This document shows positions 28,948 to 37,956 of a stretch of 64,000 bases of DNA, in pieces. Each line of letters begins with the position of its first letter. Within the stretch, counting starts at the first letter, position 1. A model generated the notes under the pieces. That model ran no database searches. It saw only the letters and a program-made list of their open reading frames with translations, and was not told the origin of the DNA. Both the position numbers and the translations under genes were made by a program. Source of the stretch: JABFSA01 sp963827515 (GTDB taxonomy: Bacteria; Acidobacteriota; Vicinamibacteria; Vicinamibacterales; UBA2999); assembly GCA_963827515.1 (NCBI GenBank), contig CAWHBF010000008.1:190713-254712 (forward strand), read 5' to 3'.

Positions 28948-29711
28948 TCACCGTGCCTCGTTGCCTCGACACGGTGTCGGATCCCATCCCTGCTTGTCTG
29001 GAATCTTCCTGAAGTGATTGGTCGCGGCGTACGGGCCCGTCAGGTGCTGTGGATCGGTGACGATCGACGTCACCACGAGCCAGTCGTCGCCGTTCGGCTC
29101 CGTAAACCGGTCGTACCATTCTTCGAGCGTCGCATTCGCGCCATACGGAATGCCGTTCTTGCGCAAGTATCCCGGACGCATCTTCGTCGTCACGACCTTC
29201 AACTGCGTCGGACGGGCGCCACGGCCACGCGCGCCGAGCGCTTCCCACGACGCGTCGGAATAGCCCTGCCAGTCCGGAACCTGGTTCGCCGGAGGTGCGC
29301 CGCCGAAGTGGAAGGTGCGCGTCTGCGTGCCGGAATCGATCTCCATCTGCATGGTGGTGTCGTTCACCCATGACACATGAAACCGCCCTGGGACCCTCAT
29401 GATCGCGGCAGCCCCGTACACCTTGCATGCCTCGGCGGCCGGCTCTTTCATCGGGTCCCAGGCATTGGCGATCTTCCGCGCCTCCTGGTTCGCCGGAATC
29501 ATCGAGAAGTCGCCGCGCGGCGGCACCAGCATCCGCAGATGCCAGTGCTCGGTGACGACTGAGACCCAGGTCCCCGTCAGGTCTTTGGGTGCAGCGGTAC
29601 GGCCGGTCGGCGAGGACCGCCTGCTCCGCGCCCACGCCCCTGGGCGGCCACATCGTTAGGCACGACAACGACAATCAGCGTCGCAAATAGTGGGAACCAA
29701 ACGCGGCGCAT
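28948..29711 (-). CDS. Secreted conserved protein G3 (frameshifted)
   Basis: ATG at 29711 gives a signal peptide MRRVWFPLFATLIVVVVPND. A one-base frame change near 29600 leads to PKDLTGTWVSVVTEHWHLRM and the remaining frame. Conserved blocks: ACKVYGAAAIMRVPGRFHVS (first Cys), LKVVTTKMRPGYLRKNGIPY, TDPQHLTGPYAATNHFRKIP, and DPTPC near the C-terminus (second Cys). Homologous over its length to G1 and G2. The start follows the stop of DUF6152 copy 7 by one base (TAGCATG). Function unknown. Confidence 0.8.
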
Positions 29712-29712
29712 G

Positions 29713-30099
29713 CTACTCGACCCTGCCTCGCCACTCGAATCCGTCACTCGGGCGCTGTACGCTCGAGATCAGCAGTCGCAGCGACGTGGCATCGCGTGCC
29801 GCTTCGCCCGTCACCTTCAGCTTGTCGCCCGGCTTGAGGGTCGTCCGTGTGATCTTGGCCTGGGTCAGGTCGTTGGTGGACCCCCACTCGAGCGCCCAGG
29901 TCTTGATCGACCCGTCCTTCTCGGTGACGTCAATCCGCATGAACGAATGGGGATTTCGCCAAACGAACTCCTTCACCACACCCTCGATCTCAACCTTCTG
30001 TGTCGAGTCGTAAGTGGCGGAAAACGAGTGATGCGCGAACACGCGATCGGCCCCCGCGAACAAGGCGAGCGCGGCGAACAGCACCAAAACCCTGGTCAT
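29713..30099 (-). CDS. DUF6152 family exported protein (copy 7)
   Basis: The start at 30099 follows AAGGGAGA; signal MTRVLVLFAALALFAGADRV, then FAHHSFSATYDSTQK. Blocks: VEIEGVVKEFVWRNPHSFMR, KTWALEWGST, LKPGDKLKVTGEAARDATSL, QRPSDGFEWRG. 128 residues, intact, of the RNPHSF subtype. Between MBL3 (33 bases upstream) and G3 in the operon. Function unknown. Confidence 0.87.
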   Translation of the reverse strand: MTRVLVLFAALALFAGADRVFAHHSFSATYDSTQKVEIEGVVKEFVWRNPHSFMRIDVTEKDGSIKTWALEWGSTNDLTQAKITRTTLKPGDKLKVTGEAARDATSLRLLISSVQRPSDGFEWRGRVE

Positions 30100-30131
30100 T
30101 GCGATGTCTCCCTTCACACACACCTATTTGG

Positions 30132-31183
30132 CTATTTGGCGGCGAGGCTCTTGTATGCCGCCTCGACAAACATGCTCGTCGTCCACGGCCCGGTGTCCGT
30201 CCCATACCGTGCGTCCCAGTCGCGAGTCGGGCGCGCAGCCTTGATCTGGTCGAGTGTCATGTTCCGCTTCCGCATGTCCTGGATGCGGTCACGGATGATG
30301 GTCAGCATGTCGCGGTAGTAGACCACCTCGGCGTGATCAGCGATCCGGCCGCGGCCGGGAATGACCTTCGTGCCGCCTGCCGCGTTAGCCTCAGGCACGA
30401 CGACATCAATCAAGCCATTCATGGCATCCACCATCGTCTGGATGCTTCCGCCATTCTCCGGGTCGATCACCGGGTACGCGGTCAGATCGAGCATCGCTCC
30501 GACGCTCACCACGTCGGACTTTCGGAACAGCACCATGCTGTTGCCATCACCGTTGGCGGTGCGATGCATGATCACGACCGGTTCATCGTTGAAGTACAGG
30601 CGCTTCTGTTCGGTCGAATAGGTGTTGTCTGGCCATCCCTCTTCCGGCACCGTCGCGGCCCTGCCGGTCGGGGCAGACATCCGGTGCAGGACCGTGTATA
30701 CGAAATGATCGAGGCTCGGCCGACATCGAGCGCACCCTGAGGACCTGCGGTATAGTTTGGTTCGCGGAACGGAATCGTTTCGCCCACGTCGGCGATGGCA
30801 GCATTACCGCCGGAATACTCCGCTCCTGCCGTTGTATTGACGATGTATCGCAGGGGCTTCGTGGAGATCGACCGCATCGCGGTAATCACCTTCTGGCTCA
30901 TCGTGGCCGTGCCCGTATCCACCATGAGCACGCCGTCTTCACCCGCCTGCACCGTGATGTTGCCGCCCGCGCCGATCAGTACGTGGACGTTGCCCTGCAC
31001 CGGCAGCACCTGGATCTCGCCCGGCGGCACGGCCGTCAGTGCCGGCGCCCACATCCGATTGCCCTGGCCGGCCTGCGTGTAGACCCGCTCACCCAAGGCG
31101 GAGATGCCCCAACAACCAATCGCAAAGGCCCACGCGAGCACCAGCCGGCGTGCGGCCGATGATGTATCCCGCCTCTGACTCAT
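30132..31183 (-). CDS. Metallo-beta-lactamase-fold protein 3, zinc motif lost (frameshifted)
   Basis: First gene of the operon MBL3 > DUF6152-7 > G3 > DUF6152-6 > receptor 3. ATG at 31183 is preceded by GGAGGG; an N-terminal hydrophobic segment serves as signal. LPVQGNVHVLIGAGGNITVQ and GVLMVDTGTATMS match MBL1. The HxHxDH region reads NTTAGAEYSGGN, so none of the five ligand positions is conserved. Downstream, GDGNSMVLF replaces AHTDGD and IPGRGRIADH replaces PGHG. The frame changes once near 30695, after ISYT, and resumes at VLHRMSAPTGRAATVPEEGW. It is the most degraded of the three MBL proteins, and a catalytic zinc enzyme is unlikely. Confidence 0.82.
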
Positions 31184-31221
31184 GGATGGCCCTCCGGCCG
31201 CCGATCTCGATGCCCTGGCGC

Positions 31222-31317
31222 CTAGAGCGGTTTGCGTTTCGCCGTAGAGCGCACGTTTCAGCGTGCGCGTGTCCGCGGAGGCCAAAGCCTCCGCTCCACG
31301 CCGAATCGAAAAGCGGA
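31222..31317. repeat. CTAG-ended MITE-like palindromic element, copy 1
   Basis: Begins CTAGAGCGGTTTGCGTTTCG and ends CGAATCGAAAAGCGG, giving imperfect terminal inverted repeats. Inside are two hairpins: GCACGTTTCAGCGTGC and CGGAGGCCAAAGCCTCCG. About 96 bp, non-coding, 40 bases upstream of MBL3. The same two-hairpin unit recurs at 53854-53953 and 57865-58007 and as a half copy at 47015-47060. Confidence 0.75.
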
Positions 31318-31398
31318 CCAGACGACGGCACGAAGCGTGTCTTCGCAGCTGATAGCTGATAAAACAGCGCTCACACTACACCCGCGGGATGGCCGGCG

Positions 31399-31417
31399 TT
31401 GTCTCAGTGTGTCGCAG
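31399..31417. promoter_or_regulatory. Operator-like 19-bp palindrome, site a
   Basis: TTGTCTCAGTGTGTCGCAG fits TTG-N3-CA-N3-TG-N3-CAR. It lies 216 bases upstream of the MBL3 operon and 187 bases upstream of the TAXI gene, between the divergent genes, exactly 100 bases from site b. No regulator gene is next to it except the two-component system at 32.5-34.9 kb. Confidence 0.5.
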
Positions 31418-31498
31418 GCATCGGACTCGCGAACGCGAATGCCAAACACGCGAGGGCGGGTGACTGAGTCCAGTCTGACTTCATTCTCGACCGCTTTT

Positions 31499-31517
31499 TT
31501 GTATCAGTTTGTCGCAG
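31499..31517. promoter_or_regulatory. Operator-like 19-bp palindrome, site b
   Basis: TTGTATCAGTTTGTCGCAG fits the same pattern and differs from site a at two positions. It lies 35 bases upstream of the -35 box of the TAXI promoter, a position suited to an activator. The rest of the 31184-31585 gap holds only the repeat element, site a and the promoter. Confidence 0.55.
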
Positions 31518-31551
31518 CCGTGAAATATCCCGCCGGCCGATGACGTCAGGC

Positions 31552-31579
31552 TTGACAATCAGCGTGATGCTCGTACACT
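31552..31579 (+). promoter_or_regulatory. Sigma70-like promoter, probably leaderless transcript
   Basis: Perfect TTGACA (31552-31557), a 16-base spacer and TACACT (31574-31579). The ATG of the TAXI gene is only six bases beyond the -10 box, where transcription itself should start, and there is no Shine-Dalgarno sequence. A leaderless mRNA is the natural reading. Confidence 0.55.
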
Positions 31580-31585
31580 CAGCCG

Positions 31586-32554
31586 ATGCTTTCAGGGTTT
31601 GGTAACGGCAGCCGCCTGATCTCGGCAGGATGTGTGTCGATGGTGCTCCTCGTGGCGCCATCGTGCACGGCGCCGACGCGGGCGCGGCCTCGAGAGACGC
31701 TGAAAGTCCTGGTGTCTCCGCAGGCGAACGATGGCGTGCCAGTCACGCTCGCTCAGGCGCTACGCGACGTCGTGCCGGGCATGGAGGTCGACGTCCGACG
31801 AGGAATATCCTCGCTGGCCAGTGTCGAGGCCGTGCAGCACGCTGCGGCCGACGTCGCTATCGCGGGGTCCGACGCCGTCTATGTGGCGTTTGTTGGCCAG
31901 CTTGACGGTCAACCCGGGCCGTTCGATCGGCTGCGCGGAATCGCGGTACTGCAACCGAGGCTTTTTCATCTCGTGGTTCCCAAGGGTTCAACCATCACGA
32001 GAATGGAAGACCTGCGCGGTCGCCGAGTCGCGTACAGCGATTCGGGTGCGAGTGGTTCGCCCACACTTCAGCCCGTCCTCGAAGCGTTTGGTTTTCGGGA
32101 TGGAAACGTCGAGTTGGTGGCACTGGAAATCAGGGAAAAGGTGGCACAGCTGAACAACGGCACGGTCGATGCCGCGCTCTTTTACGGTAGCCATCCGATA
32201 GATGAGGTCACGAAGGCCACCCAGGCGGGGGCACGACTGCTCCCGCTCACCGGCGACGCAATCGAACATCTTCGGCAGGACTACCCGTTCCTCCGTCCGT
32301 TTGACATTCCCGACGGGACCGACACAAATCGAAGTGTCAGGACAATCGGGCTCAACATCATTTTGATTTGCAGAAGCGACCTCGACGAGCTCGTGGTTCA
32401 CGGGATCACACGAGCGTTCTTCGACGCGCTCGCCTCACTCTCTGCAGTTGAAGCATCCTTCCGGCATATCGATCTGGAGCAGGCATCCGCGACGCCGATT
32501 CCCCTTCATCCAGGGGCAGCCCGCTTCTACCGGGAACGCGAGCTCGCGCGGTAG
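31586..32554 (+). CDS. TAXI-family solute-binding lipoprotein
   Basis: A 322-residue periplasmic binding protein of the TAXI (TRAP-associated) family. The lipobox-like VAPSC at about residue 27 suggests a membrane-anchored lipoprotein. Core blocks: DVAIAGSDAVYVAFVGQ, LFHLVVPKGSTITRMEDLRG, RVAYSDSGASGSPTLQPVLE, GTVDAALFYGSHPIDEVTKA, and the C-terminal PIPLHPGAARFYRERE typical of the family. No TRAP permease genes are near. A sensor kinase follows after 8 bases, so the protein probably presents a ligand to that kinase rather than to a transporter (inference). Possible leaderless start. Confidence 0.85.
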   Translation: MLSGFGNGSRLISAGCVSMVLLVAPSCTAPTRARPRETLKVLVSPQANDGVPVTLAQALRDVVPGMEVDVRRGISSLASVEAVQHAAADVAIAGSDAVYVAFVGQLDGQPGPFDRLRGIAVLQPRLFHLVVPKGSTITRMEDLRGRRVAYSDSGASGSPTLQPVLEAFGFRDGNVELVALEIREKVAQLNNGTVDAALFYGSHPIDEVTKATQAGARLLPLTGDAIEHLRQDYPFLRPFDIPDGTDTNRSVRTIGLNIILICRSDLDELVVHGITRAFFDALASLSAVEASFRHIDLEQASATPIPLHPGAARFYRERELAR

Positions 32555-32562
32555 AGTCTTGG

Positions 32563-34242
32563 ATGCGGGCACTCACACAGAGAACGGTGAGCTGGATTCT
32601 CGCCGTTACGATCTGCTTGTCCGTCGTCCTCCTCGCGTGGTTTGGCTATGCAGCGGTTCGCGGCTGGTACGGGAGCTCGCTCGAGCTCGCGGATCGCCGG
32701 ACAGAGGAGGCTGCGGTGCTTCTTGTCAGCGCCCTCACAAAAGACATGCAGGGCGCCCACCGATCCCTCTTGCTCTCCGCAGAAACCGCCAACGCGATGC
32801 TGGGTCCCCCACTCGACGCGCTCTACCCTGTTGCGAGCGCATTCGCACGGTATCCGTATGCGGAATGGTTCTTTACCACTGAAGACCTTTCGACGCCATT
32901 TGTCCTCTTTGCGAGGCGCGACCGTCCGGCGCCGTGGCTTCTTCCGCCCGCCGGCCAGAATCGCTTTCCTGTCGTCGTTATCAACAATCCGCTCATCAGC
33001 GCCTCGCTCACGGAGCACCTCGTGCGTGACATGCGGGAACGGCGGATGTTCTCTGTCTTCGAAACCACATTTGCCGGCAGACCGTACCAAGTGATCGCGC
33101 GACTGCTCTATCGCGCGTCAGGCCAAGCCGAGACCGTCGCCGTATTCGGCTTCGGCGTCGATCTGACGTGGACGCGCGAACACTACTTCCCGGAGTTGGC
33201 ACAGCAGATTGCACGACTCAGGCCGGCAACAGGCGGTGTCACGCTCGCAATCGAGGATGATGCCGGCCGGCAGGTCGCTGCGACAGGCGAGACGGGGAGT
33301 GGCCGCAACGACGTTCGTCGCCGCTTTCCTGCTACATTTTTCGACTCAATCCTGCTGACTCCAAATGCGCCGATAGATGTGCCGCATCGGGACTGGACCG
33401 TGCGAGCAGCGACATCGAACGATCCGACACTTTCAGAGGCCACGCGTGGCGTCACGAGAATGCTATGGCTCGGTGCTACGGCGGTCATAGCCCTCTTCTT
33501 GGAGTGGGACTGACGATCCGCGCAGGGATCAGCAACATCAGGCTTGCCGAATTGCGGGCTGACTTCGTCTCGAGCGTCACGCACGAGCTCAAGACGCCGA
33601 TCGCCACGATTCGCGCGGCCGCCGATACCCTCGTGACGGGACGAATCACCGACCAGGAAACCCAGCGCGAGTATGCAGGCATGGTCGTTCAGGAGGCGAA
33701 GCGCCTCGGACAGCTCATCGATAACCTGCTGACGTTCTCGCGGGTGACTGACGCCCAGGCCTTTCGGGTGCAGGAGCCAGTGAAACTCGACTCGCTCGTG
33801 GATAAGTCTTTGCGCCGTTTTGACCCGCAATTGCGGCGCGGAGGGTTCACATGTCAACGTCTCACTTCCAGTGACCCTCCCGTCGGTGCTCGGCGACGCG
33901 ACTGCCCTCCAGTTGATGTTCGACAACGTGTTGGACAACGCCATCCGATACACACGAGACGTCCGCAGCGTCGATATTCCCGGCCGTGTCATCTCCGGTG
34001 CCGTTGTGCTGGAAGTGATCGACCGCGGCATTGGTATTCACCCGAGCGACCTTCCACACGTAACCCAGAAGTTCTTTCGCGCACGAAATGCGGGCCAGGG
34101 CGGTACGGGACTGGGCTTGGCCATTGCTGCTCGCATTCTGTCGGATCATGGCGGCAGCATCGCGGTGCGTAGCACACTGGGCGAGGGCACGACAATCGTC
34201 ATGACGCTGCCGGGCTGCCTGCGCGATCACGCGTGGCGATGA
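32563..34242 (+). CDS. Sensor histidine kinase with large periplasmic domain (frameshifted)
   Basis: Membrane segment at residues 14-33, a periplasmic sensing domain to about residue 290, then a second membrane segment (MLWLGATAVIALFLGVGLTI). This last is split at about 33500 by one missing G (TTGGAG where TTGGGAG is expected). HisKA follows: ADFVSSVTHELKTPIATIRA. A second shift near 33840 (one extra G in GGAGGG) leads to SHVNVSLPVTLPSVLGDATA. The ATPase boxes are MFDNVLDNAIRYT, LEVIDRGIGIHPSDL and GQGGTGLGLAIAARILSDHG. Both shifts are in G runs and all boxes survive, so the gene is probably functional. In operon with the TAXI protein and the response regulator. Confidence 0.85.
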
Positions 34243-34252
34243 TCTGAGACAT

Positions 34253-34935
34253 ATGAGTGCCCGAATTCTGGTCGTGGAAGATGACATCGCCCTCGCGCGG
34301 GTTCTACGCGACAATCTGGCCTTCCAGAACTTCGATGTTGAGTGGGCCGCCGACGGTGACGCCGCGGTCACGGCCGTGCGCGCACGGCCACCAGACTTGA
34401 TCCTCCTCGACATCATGTTGCCTGGAAGGACTGGCTTCGATGTGTTCGGGTTACTGAACCAGAATGGCCGTATCCCAGTGATTATCCTGACGGCGCGTGG
34501 TCAAACCGCGATAAGCTCCGCGGGCTCAGCTTGGGGGCGGACGACTACGTGACCAAGCCCTTCGATCTCGAGGAACTGCTGGCGCGCGTGCACGTGGTGC
34601 TGCGCCGAACGCGGAGCACCATCGAACGGCTGACCATGGGGAACGTGACGGTGGACTTCCGAGCCCGAACGGTCAAGTCGGGCCGACACGTGATCCACCT
34701 GACGAATCAGGAGTTTGAATTACTGCGATACCTGGCAGCCAGGCGTGAGCGCGTGGTCCCCCGCAGCGAACTGCTACGGGAGGTATGGAAGTATCCTGAT
34801 ACGCCTATTACCCGCTCGGTGGACCACGCTATCGCGCGGTTGCGAAAGAAGATTGAACCGAATCCTGCGCGTCCCGTTTTCATTCACACGGTGCACGGTG
34901 ACGGCTACTGCCTGACACCTGACGGCGAGTCCTGA
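34253..34935 (+). CDS. OmpR/PhoB-type response regulator (one-base frameshift)
   Basis: Receiver domain: ILVVEDDIALARVLRDNLAF, phosphoacceptor Asp in LILLDIMLPGRTGFDVF, conserved Thr in VIILTARGQ, Lys in DYVTKPFDLEELLARV. The frame breaks near 34505 where CAAAC replaces an expected CAAAAC. Adding one A restores NRDKLRGLSLGADDY. The winged-helix DNA-binding domain has LTNQEFELLRYLAARRERVV, RSVDHAIARLRKKIEPNP and HTVHGDGYCL. It starts 10 bases after the kinase and is its cognate regulator; possible targets include its own divergent promoter region. Confidence 0.88.
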
Positions 34936-34993
34936 CGGGACTGGCGAAGAGCCGACGCGTATCGGTGTCTTCTCGCCTCGCTTCCAGGTTGTC

Positions 34994-36001
34994 CTATTTC
35001 GTGGCGTCCGACCTGCGTCCTCGCGGTCCGAGCGCACCAAACCCACCGTCGTTGCAGGTGAGGTTGGGCGCACCGCCAGGCCGCCCCTGAGTCTCGATCC
35101 AGCCGCAGCAGTACCCGGGGCTGCGGGCGACACAATCGGCCGGTGGCGTGTACACGCCCTTCAGCGTCTTGCGGTATTCCGGATACAGCGTCTCGGCGTG
35201 CCCCATGGCGGCTTCCTTCGGAATGTTGAACATCCTGATCATGTAGTCCTCTTCCGGATTCCGCCCCGGAATGTAGTGCGGCACTCCACCGGTGTCCTCG
35301 AGGCTCGGAATTTCGTTCGCGGTGTTGCACTGCGGCCGGTTGAACTCGGTGCCGCGTGGGTTCCACTGCCACACGCGGCTGACGACGTGCGGCTCGGTCA
35401 AGTAGTGCGGATCTTCCTGGATCGTTACCATCGTGAGCAGGTCGTCGCGGCGAGTGATGTGTATCGTAATTGTGGTTTCGTCGCTCGCCGGAATGCCGAC
35501 GCCGCGGCGGATCCACGCGGTCTTGAGGTGCGTCAGATGCGCGGTCAGCGTGTCACCTTCCCATTTCCCAGTGGCAAAGCCACCCGCGAGGTGCAACGCG
35601 TTCGGCGAAGGAGCCGGTCGCCCATCCATCCAGATCCGGATGTCATTTCTGAGGTTGTCGCCGCCGATCACCCACGCGAGGACATCGCCTTCCGGGCCAT
35701 GCTCGCTCCAGATCCGAAATCCCGTCGGTCTGTACTGGAAGACGCCGGCTGACTGCGGCAGGCATTGCCGCTCGTAGATCGACGGGAGGTTCGAGGTGTA
35801 CAGCAACGCCTTGGCGCGCCCCTCGTCGGTCAAGGGCATGCCCGTGTAGTTGCCCATGAACTCGCCGGGGCCGCGCTCGATGTAATCCTCGTACATGCGT
35901 GTTTGGTATGACCCGGTCAGATCAACCTGTGCGGATGCCGGGAGTGCGAACACCACCAGCGCGGACGCGAACAGAATGGTCTTCGTGATGGTCATGGGCA
36001 T
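34994..36001 (-). CDS. Secreted conserved protein H2
   Basis: Last gene of the operon MBL2 > G2 > H2. Start at 36001 or 35995 behind TTGGAGA; signal peptide TILFASALVVFALPASA. 335 residues. VDLTGSYQTRMYEDYIERGP, RQCLPQSAGVFQYRP (first Cys), NDIRIWMDGRPAPSPN, FATGKWEGDTLTAHLTHLKT, IRRGVGIPASDETTITIHIT, DPHYLTEPHVVSRVW, RPQCNTANEIPS (second Cys) and AETLYPEYRKTLKGVY all align with H1. It has an extra C-terminal extension with four cysteines (DCVARSPGYCCGW, LTCNDGGFG) not found in H1, possibly a disulfide-stabilised tail. Function unknown. Confidence 0.82.
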   Translation of the reverse strand: MPMTITKTILFASALVVFALPASAQVDLTGSYQTRMYEDYIERGPGEFMGNYTGMPLTDEGRAKALLYTSNLPSIYERQCLPQSAGVFQYRPTGFRIWSEHGPEGDVLAWVIGGDNLRNDIRIWMDGRPAPSPNALHLAGGFATGKWEGDTLTAHLTHLKTAWIRRGVGIPASDETTITIHITRRDDLLTMVTIQEDPHYLTEPHVVSRVWQWNPRGTEFNRPQCNTANEIPSLEDTGGVPHYIPGRNPEEDYMIRMFNIPKEAAMGHAETLYPEYRKTLKGVYTPPADCVARSPGYCCGWIETQGRPGGAPNLTCNDGGFGALGPRGRRSDATK

Positions 36002-36011
36002 TCTCCAACCG

Positions 36012-36770
36012 TCAGAATCGCGCATCACAGGGTTCAGGATTCCACTTGCGGCCATCCGGCTCACGCTTGAAGTGATTTGAGGTGATCCAGCGCGTCTGTA
36101 AGTAGGTCGGGTCGTCCACCGTATCGGTGATCACGAGGTATTTGTCGCCGTTGGTTTCGGTGTGGACATCCCAGTATTCGGTAAAGGTGGTCCGCTCGCT
36201 GTACGGGACGCCGTTCTTCCGCAGGTAGCCGGGTCGCAGATGGGTCGTCACCGACTTCATCGCGCCGAACCGCGCGCCGCCACGGCCGCGGCCGCCGCCG
36301 GCGACAATCCACTGCGCCACCGATCGGCCTTGTCGCGAGGCGGCCGACGTAGGCGGCGCGTTGCCAAATTCAAACAGCCGCGTCTGCATGCCGTAATCGG
36401 TTTCCAGCTTCAGCGTGTCGTCGTCGAGCCAGGTGATATTGAGGCGCGTCGGCCCGCGCATCAGCCCGGGTGCCCCATACGCCTTGCACTGCTCGCCGGC
36501 GGCCTCATCCTTGGCTGGGTCCCACGCTTCGGCCATCTTCTGCGCGGCCAGGTTGATGGGGATACTCGGGAAGTCGCCGCGCGACGGCGTGATCATCCGC
36601 CAACGCCAGTCCTCCGAAATGATCGCCACCCAGTAACCCGTCAGATCGAGCGGCGCCTGCGCGCGCGGCGTCGGCGGCGCGGCCGGGGCCTGAGCGCCGC
36701 GACCCTGCGCCACAACCGTGACGGTGGTGAGGGCGCAAAGGAGTACGAGAAGCGCCAATCCGCGGGCCAT
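36012..36770 (-). CDS. Secreted conserved protein G2
   Basis: A 252-residue exported protein; signal ARGLALLVLLCALTTVTVVA. Core: DLTGYWVAIISEDWRWRMIT, EQCKAYGAPGLMRGPTRLNI (first Cys), LKLETDYGMQTRLFEFGNAP, LRPGYLRKNGVPYSERTTFT, DDPTYLQTRWITSNHFKREP, and a C-terminal WNPEPCDARF (second Cys). Strongly similar to G1 throughout. The ATG shares one base with the stop of MBL2 (TAATG). Function unknown. Confidence 0.85.
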   Translation of the reverse strand: MARGLALLVLLCALTTVTVVAQGRGAQAPAAPPTPRAQAPLDLTGYWVAIISEDWRWRMITPSRGDFPSIPINLAAQKMAEAWDPAKDEAAGEQCKAYGAPGLMRGPTRLNITWLDDDTLKLETDYGMQTRLFEFGNAPPTSAASRQGRSVAQWIVAGGGRGRGGARFGAMKSVTTHLRPGYLRKNGVPYSERTTFTEYWDVHTETNGDKYLVITDTVDDPTYLQTRWITSNHFKREPDGRKWNPEPCDARF

Positions 36771-37743
36771 TACGATTTCCCCGGGTTCTTCAATCCGTTA
36801 TAGATGGCTTCCACGAACATGTCCGTCGTCCACGGTCCTGATTCCTTGCCCCACCGTGCTCGGTAGCCCGCCGTCGGATTAGCCGCTTTCACCTGGTCCA
36901 GCGTCATCCCCTGTTTGATCAGCACCTCGATGTTGTCCTTGATGGTCGTGACCATATCGCGATACTCCACCAGTTCTGCGTAGTCGGAGACGCGGCCGTG
37001 GCCCGGCACGAGAAGCGTCCGACCTGGCTTCAGACCAGCGGCATGGCCGGCACGGTCAACTCGAGCAGCCGGTTGAGGGCATCCAACTCGCCCTGGATGC
37101 TCCCGCCCTTCGCCGCGTCGATCACGGGGAAACTTCGCAGGTCGATGATGTCGCCAGTCGCAATGACATCGGCCTTTCTGAACAGCACCACCGTGTCGCC
37201 GTCGGTGTGCGCCCCGGTCATCCGGTACACCATCACGGCGTCGTTGTTGAGATACATGGACCGAACGCGCGACGTGAACGTCTCGCTCGGCCAGAGCTCA
37301 GTCGGGAGCTTTTCGTCGCCGCTCAGTCGGGTCAGCACGTTCTCGTGCGACAGCACCGTCGCATGGGGCTCGTCGGCAAACAAATCGGGATTGATTTCGA
37401 CGCCGGCCGCGCTGACCGTCGCGTTGCCACCGACGTGATCCATATCAGCGCTCGTATTGACAATGAGGCGGACCGGCCGGTTACTAATCGTCTTGATTGT
37501 GGCGACGACTTGCGCCGCGGTGGCGGTCGATCCGCTGTCGACGAGGATCAGCCCGTCCTCGCCCACGTGCGCGGTGATATTGGCACCTGCGCCGAAGATC
37601 GCGTAGACGTTCTCGCGGATCTGGATCGTCTCCAGCACCGCGGGCGCCGCGGTCCGTGTGGGCGTCTGCGCAACTGCCGGGCCTCCCGTTATCATCACCA
37701 ACAGCGGTAGCCCCGCTCGTATCAAGCCCTTCAGTTTCATCAT
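36770..37743 (-). CDS. Metallo-beta-lactamase-fold protein 2 (frameshifted)
   Basis: Start at 37743 (MMKLKGLIRAGLPLLVMITG signal). Blocks: IRENVYAIFGAGANITAHVG, GLILVDSGS, VRLIVNTSADMDHVGGN. The HxHxDH region has Ser and Asp in place of the first two His but keeps Asp and the last His. Unlike MBL1 and MBL3, the other ligands survive: TGAHTDGDTVVLF, ATGDIIDL and LVPGHGRVSDY. A one-base shift near 37025 separates LTVPAMPLV from LKPGRTLLVPGHGRV. This copy may retain a single or altered metal site. First gene of MBL2 > G2 > H2, with an operator-like palindrome 64 bases upstream. Confidence 0.83.
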
Positions 37744-37806
37744 GATCGCCGAAGGATACGTGATTTTTCTATGCCTGACGCAGGCGGTGGTCTCGATCGC
37801 AGTCCC

Positions 37807-37825
37807 TTGCGACACACTGATACAA
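37807..37825. promoter_or_regulatory. Operator-like 19-bp palindrome, site c
   Basis: TTGCGACACACTGATACAA. Its reverse complement TTGTATCAGTGTGTCGCAA differs from site b at two of 19 positions, and its outer bases are fully symmetric (TTG...CAA). It lies 64 bases upstream of the MBL2 start, in the intergenic region shared with DUF6152 copy 8. Confidence 0.55.
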
Positions 37826-37884
37826 ACCCCGCTCGCTGTCGCCTCGTTTCATGATGTTCAAACCGAAAATGTGAAAGCGAACGA

Positions 37885-37913
37885 TTGACATGCTCGGCTG
37901 CTGATGCTAGCTT
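37885..37913 (+). promoter_or_regulatory. Sigma70-like promoter
   Basis: Perfect TTGACA (37885-37890), a 17-base spacer, and TAGCTT (37908-37913, weak). It points to the DUF6152 gene at 37957, whose ribosome site is GGAGGGG. Confidence 0.45.
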
Positions 37914-37956
37914 CGCCCAGAATTTCAATCCCGTAACAACCCGGAGGGGAGCATCT

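Noticed and set aside
34500..34515. Programmed ribosomal frameshifting in the response regulator
   Set aside because: No slippery heptamer with a downstream structure; a single missing A in a short A run explains it, and similar indels occur in unrelated genes.
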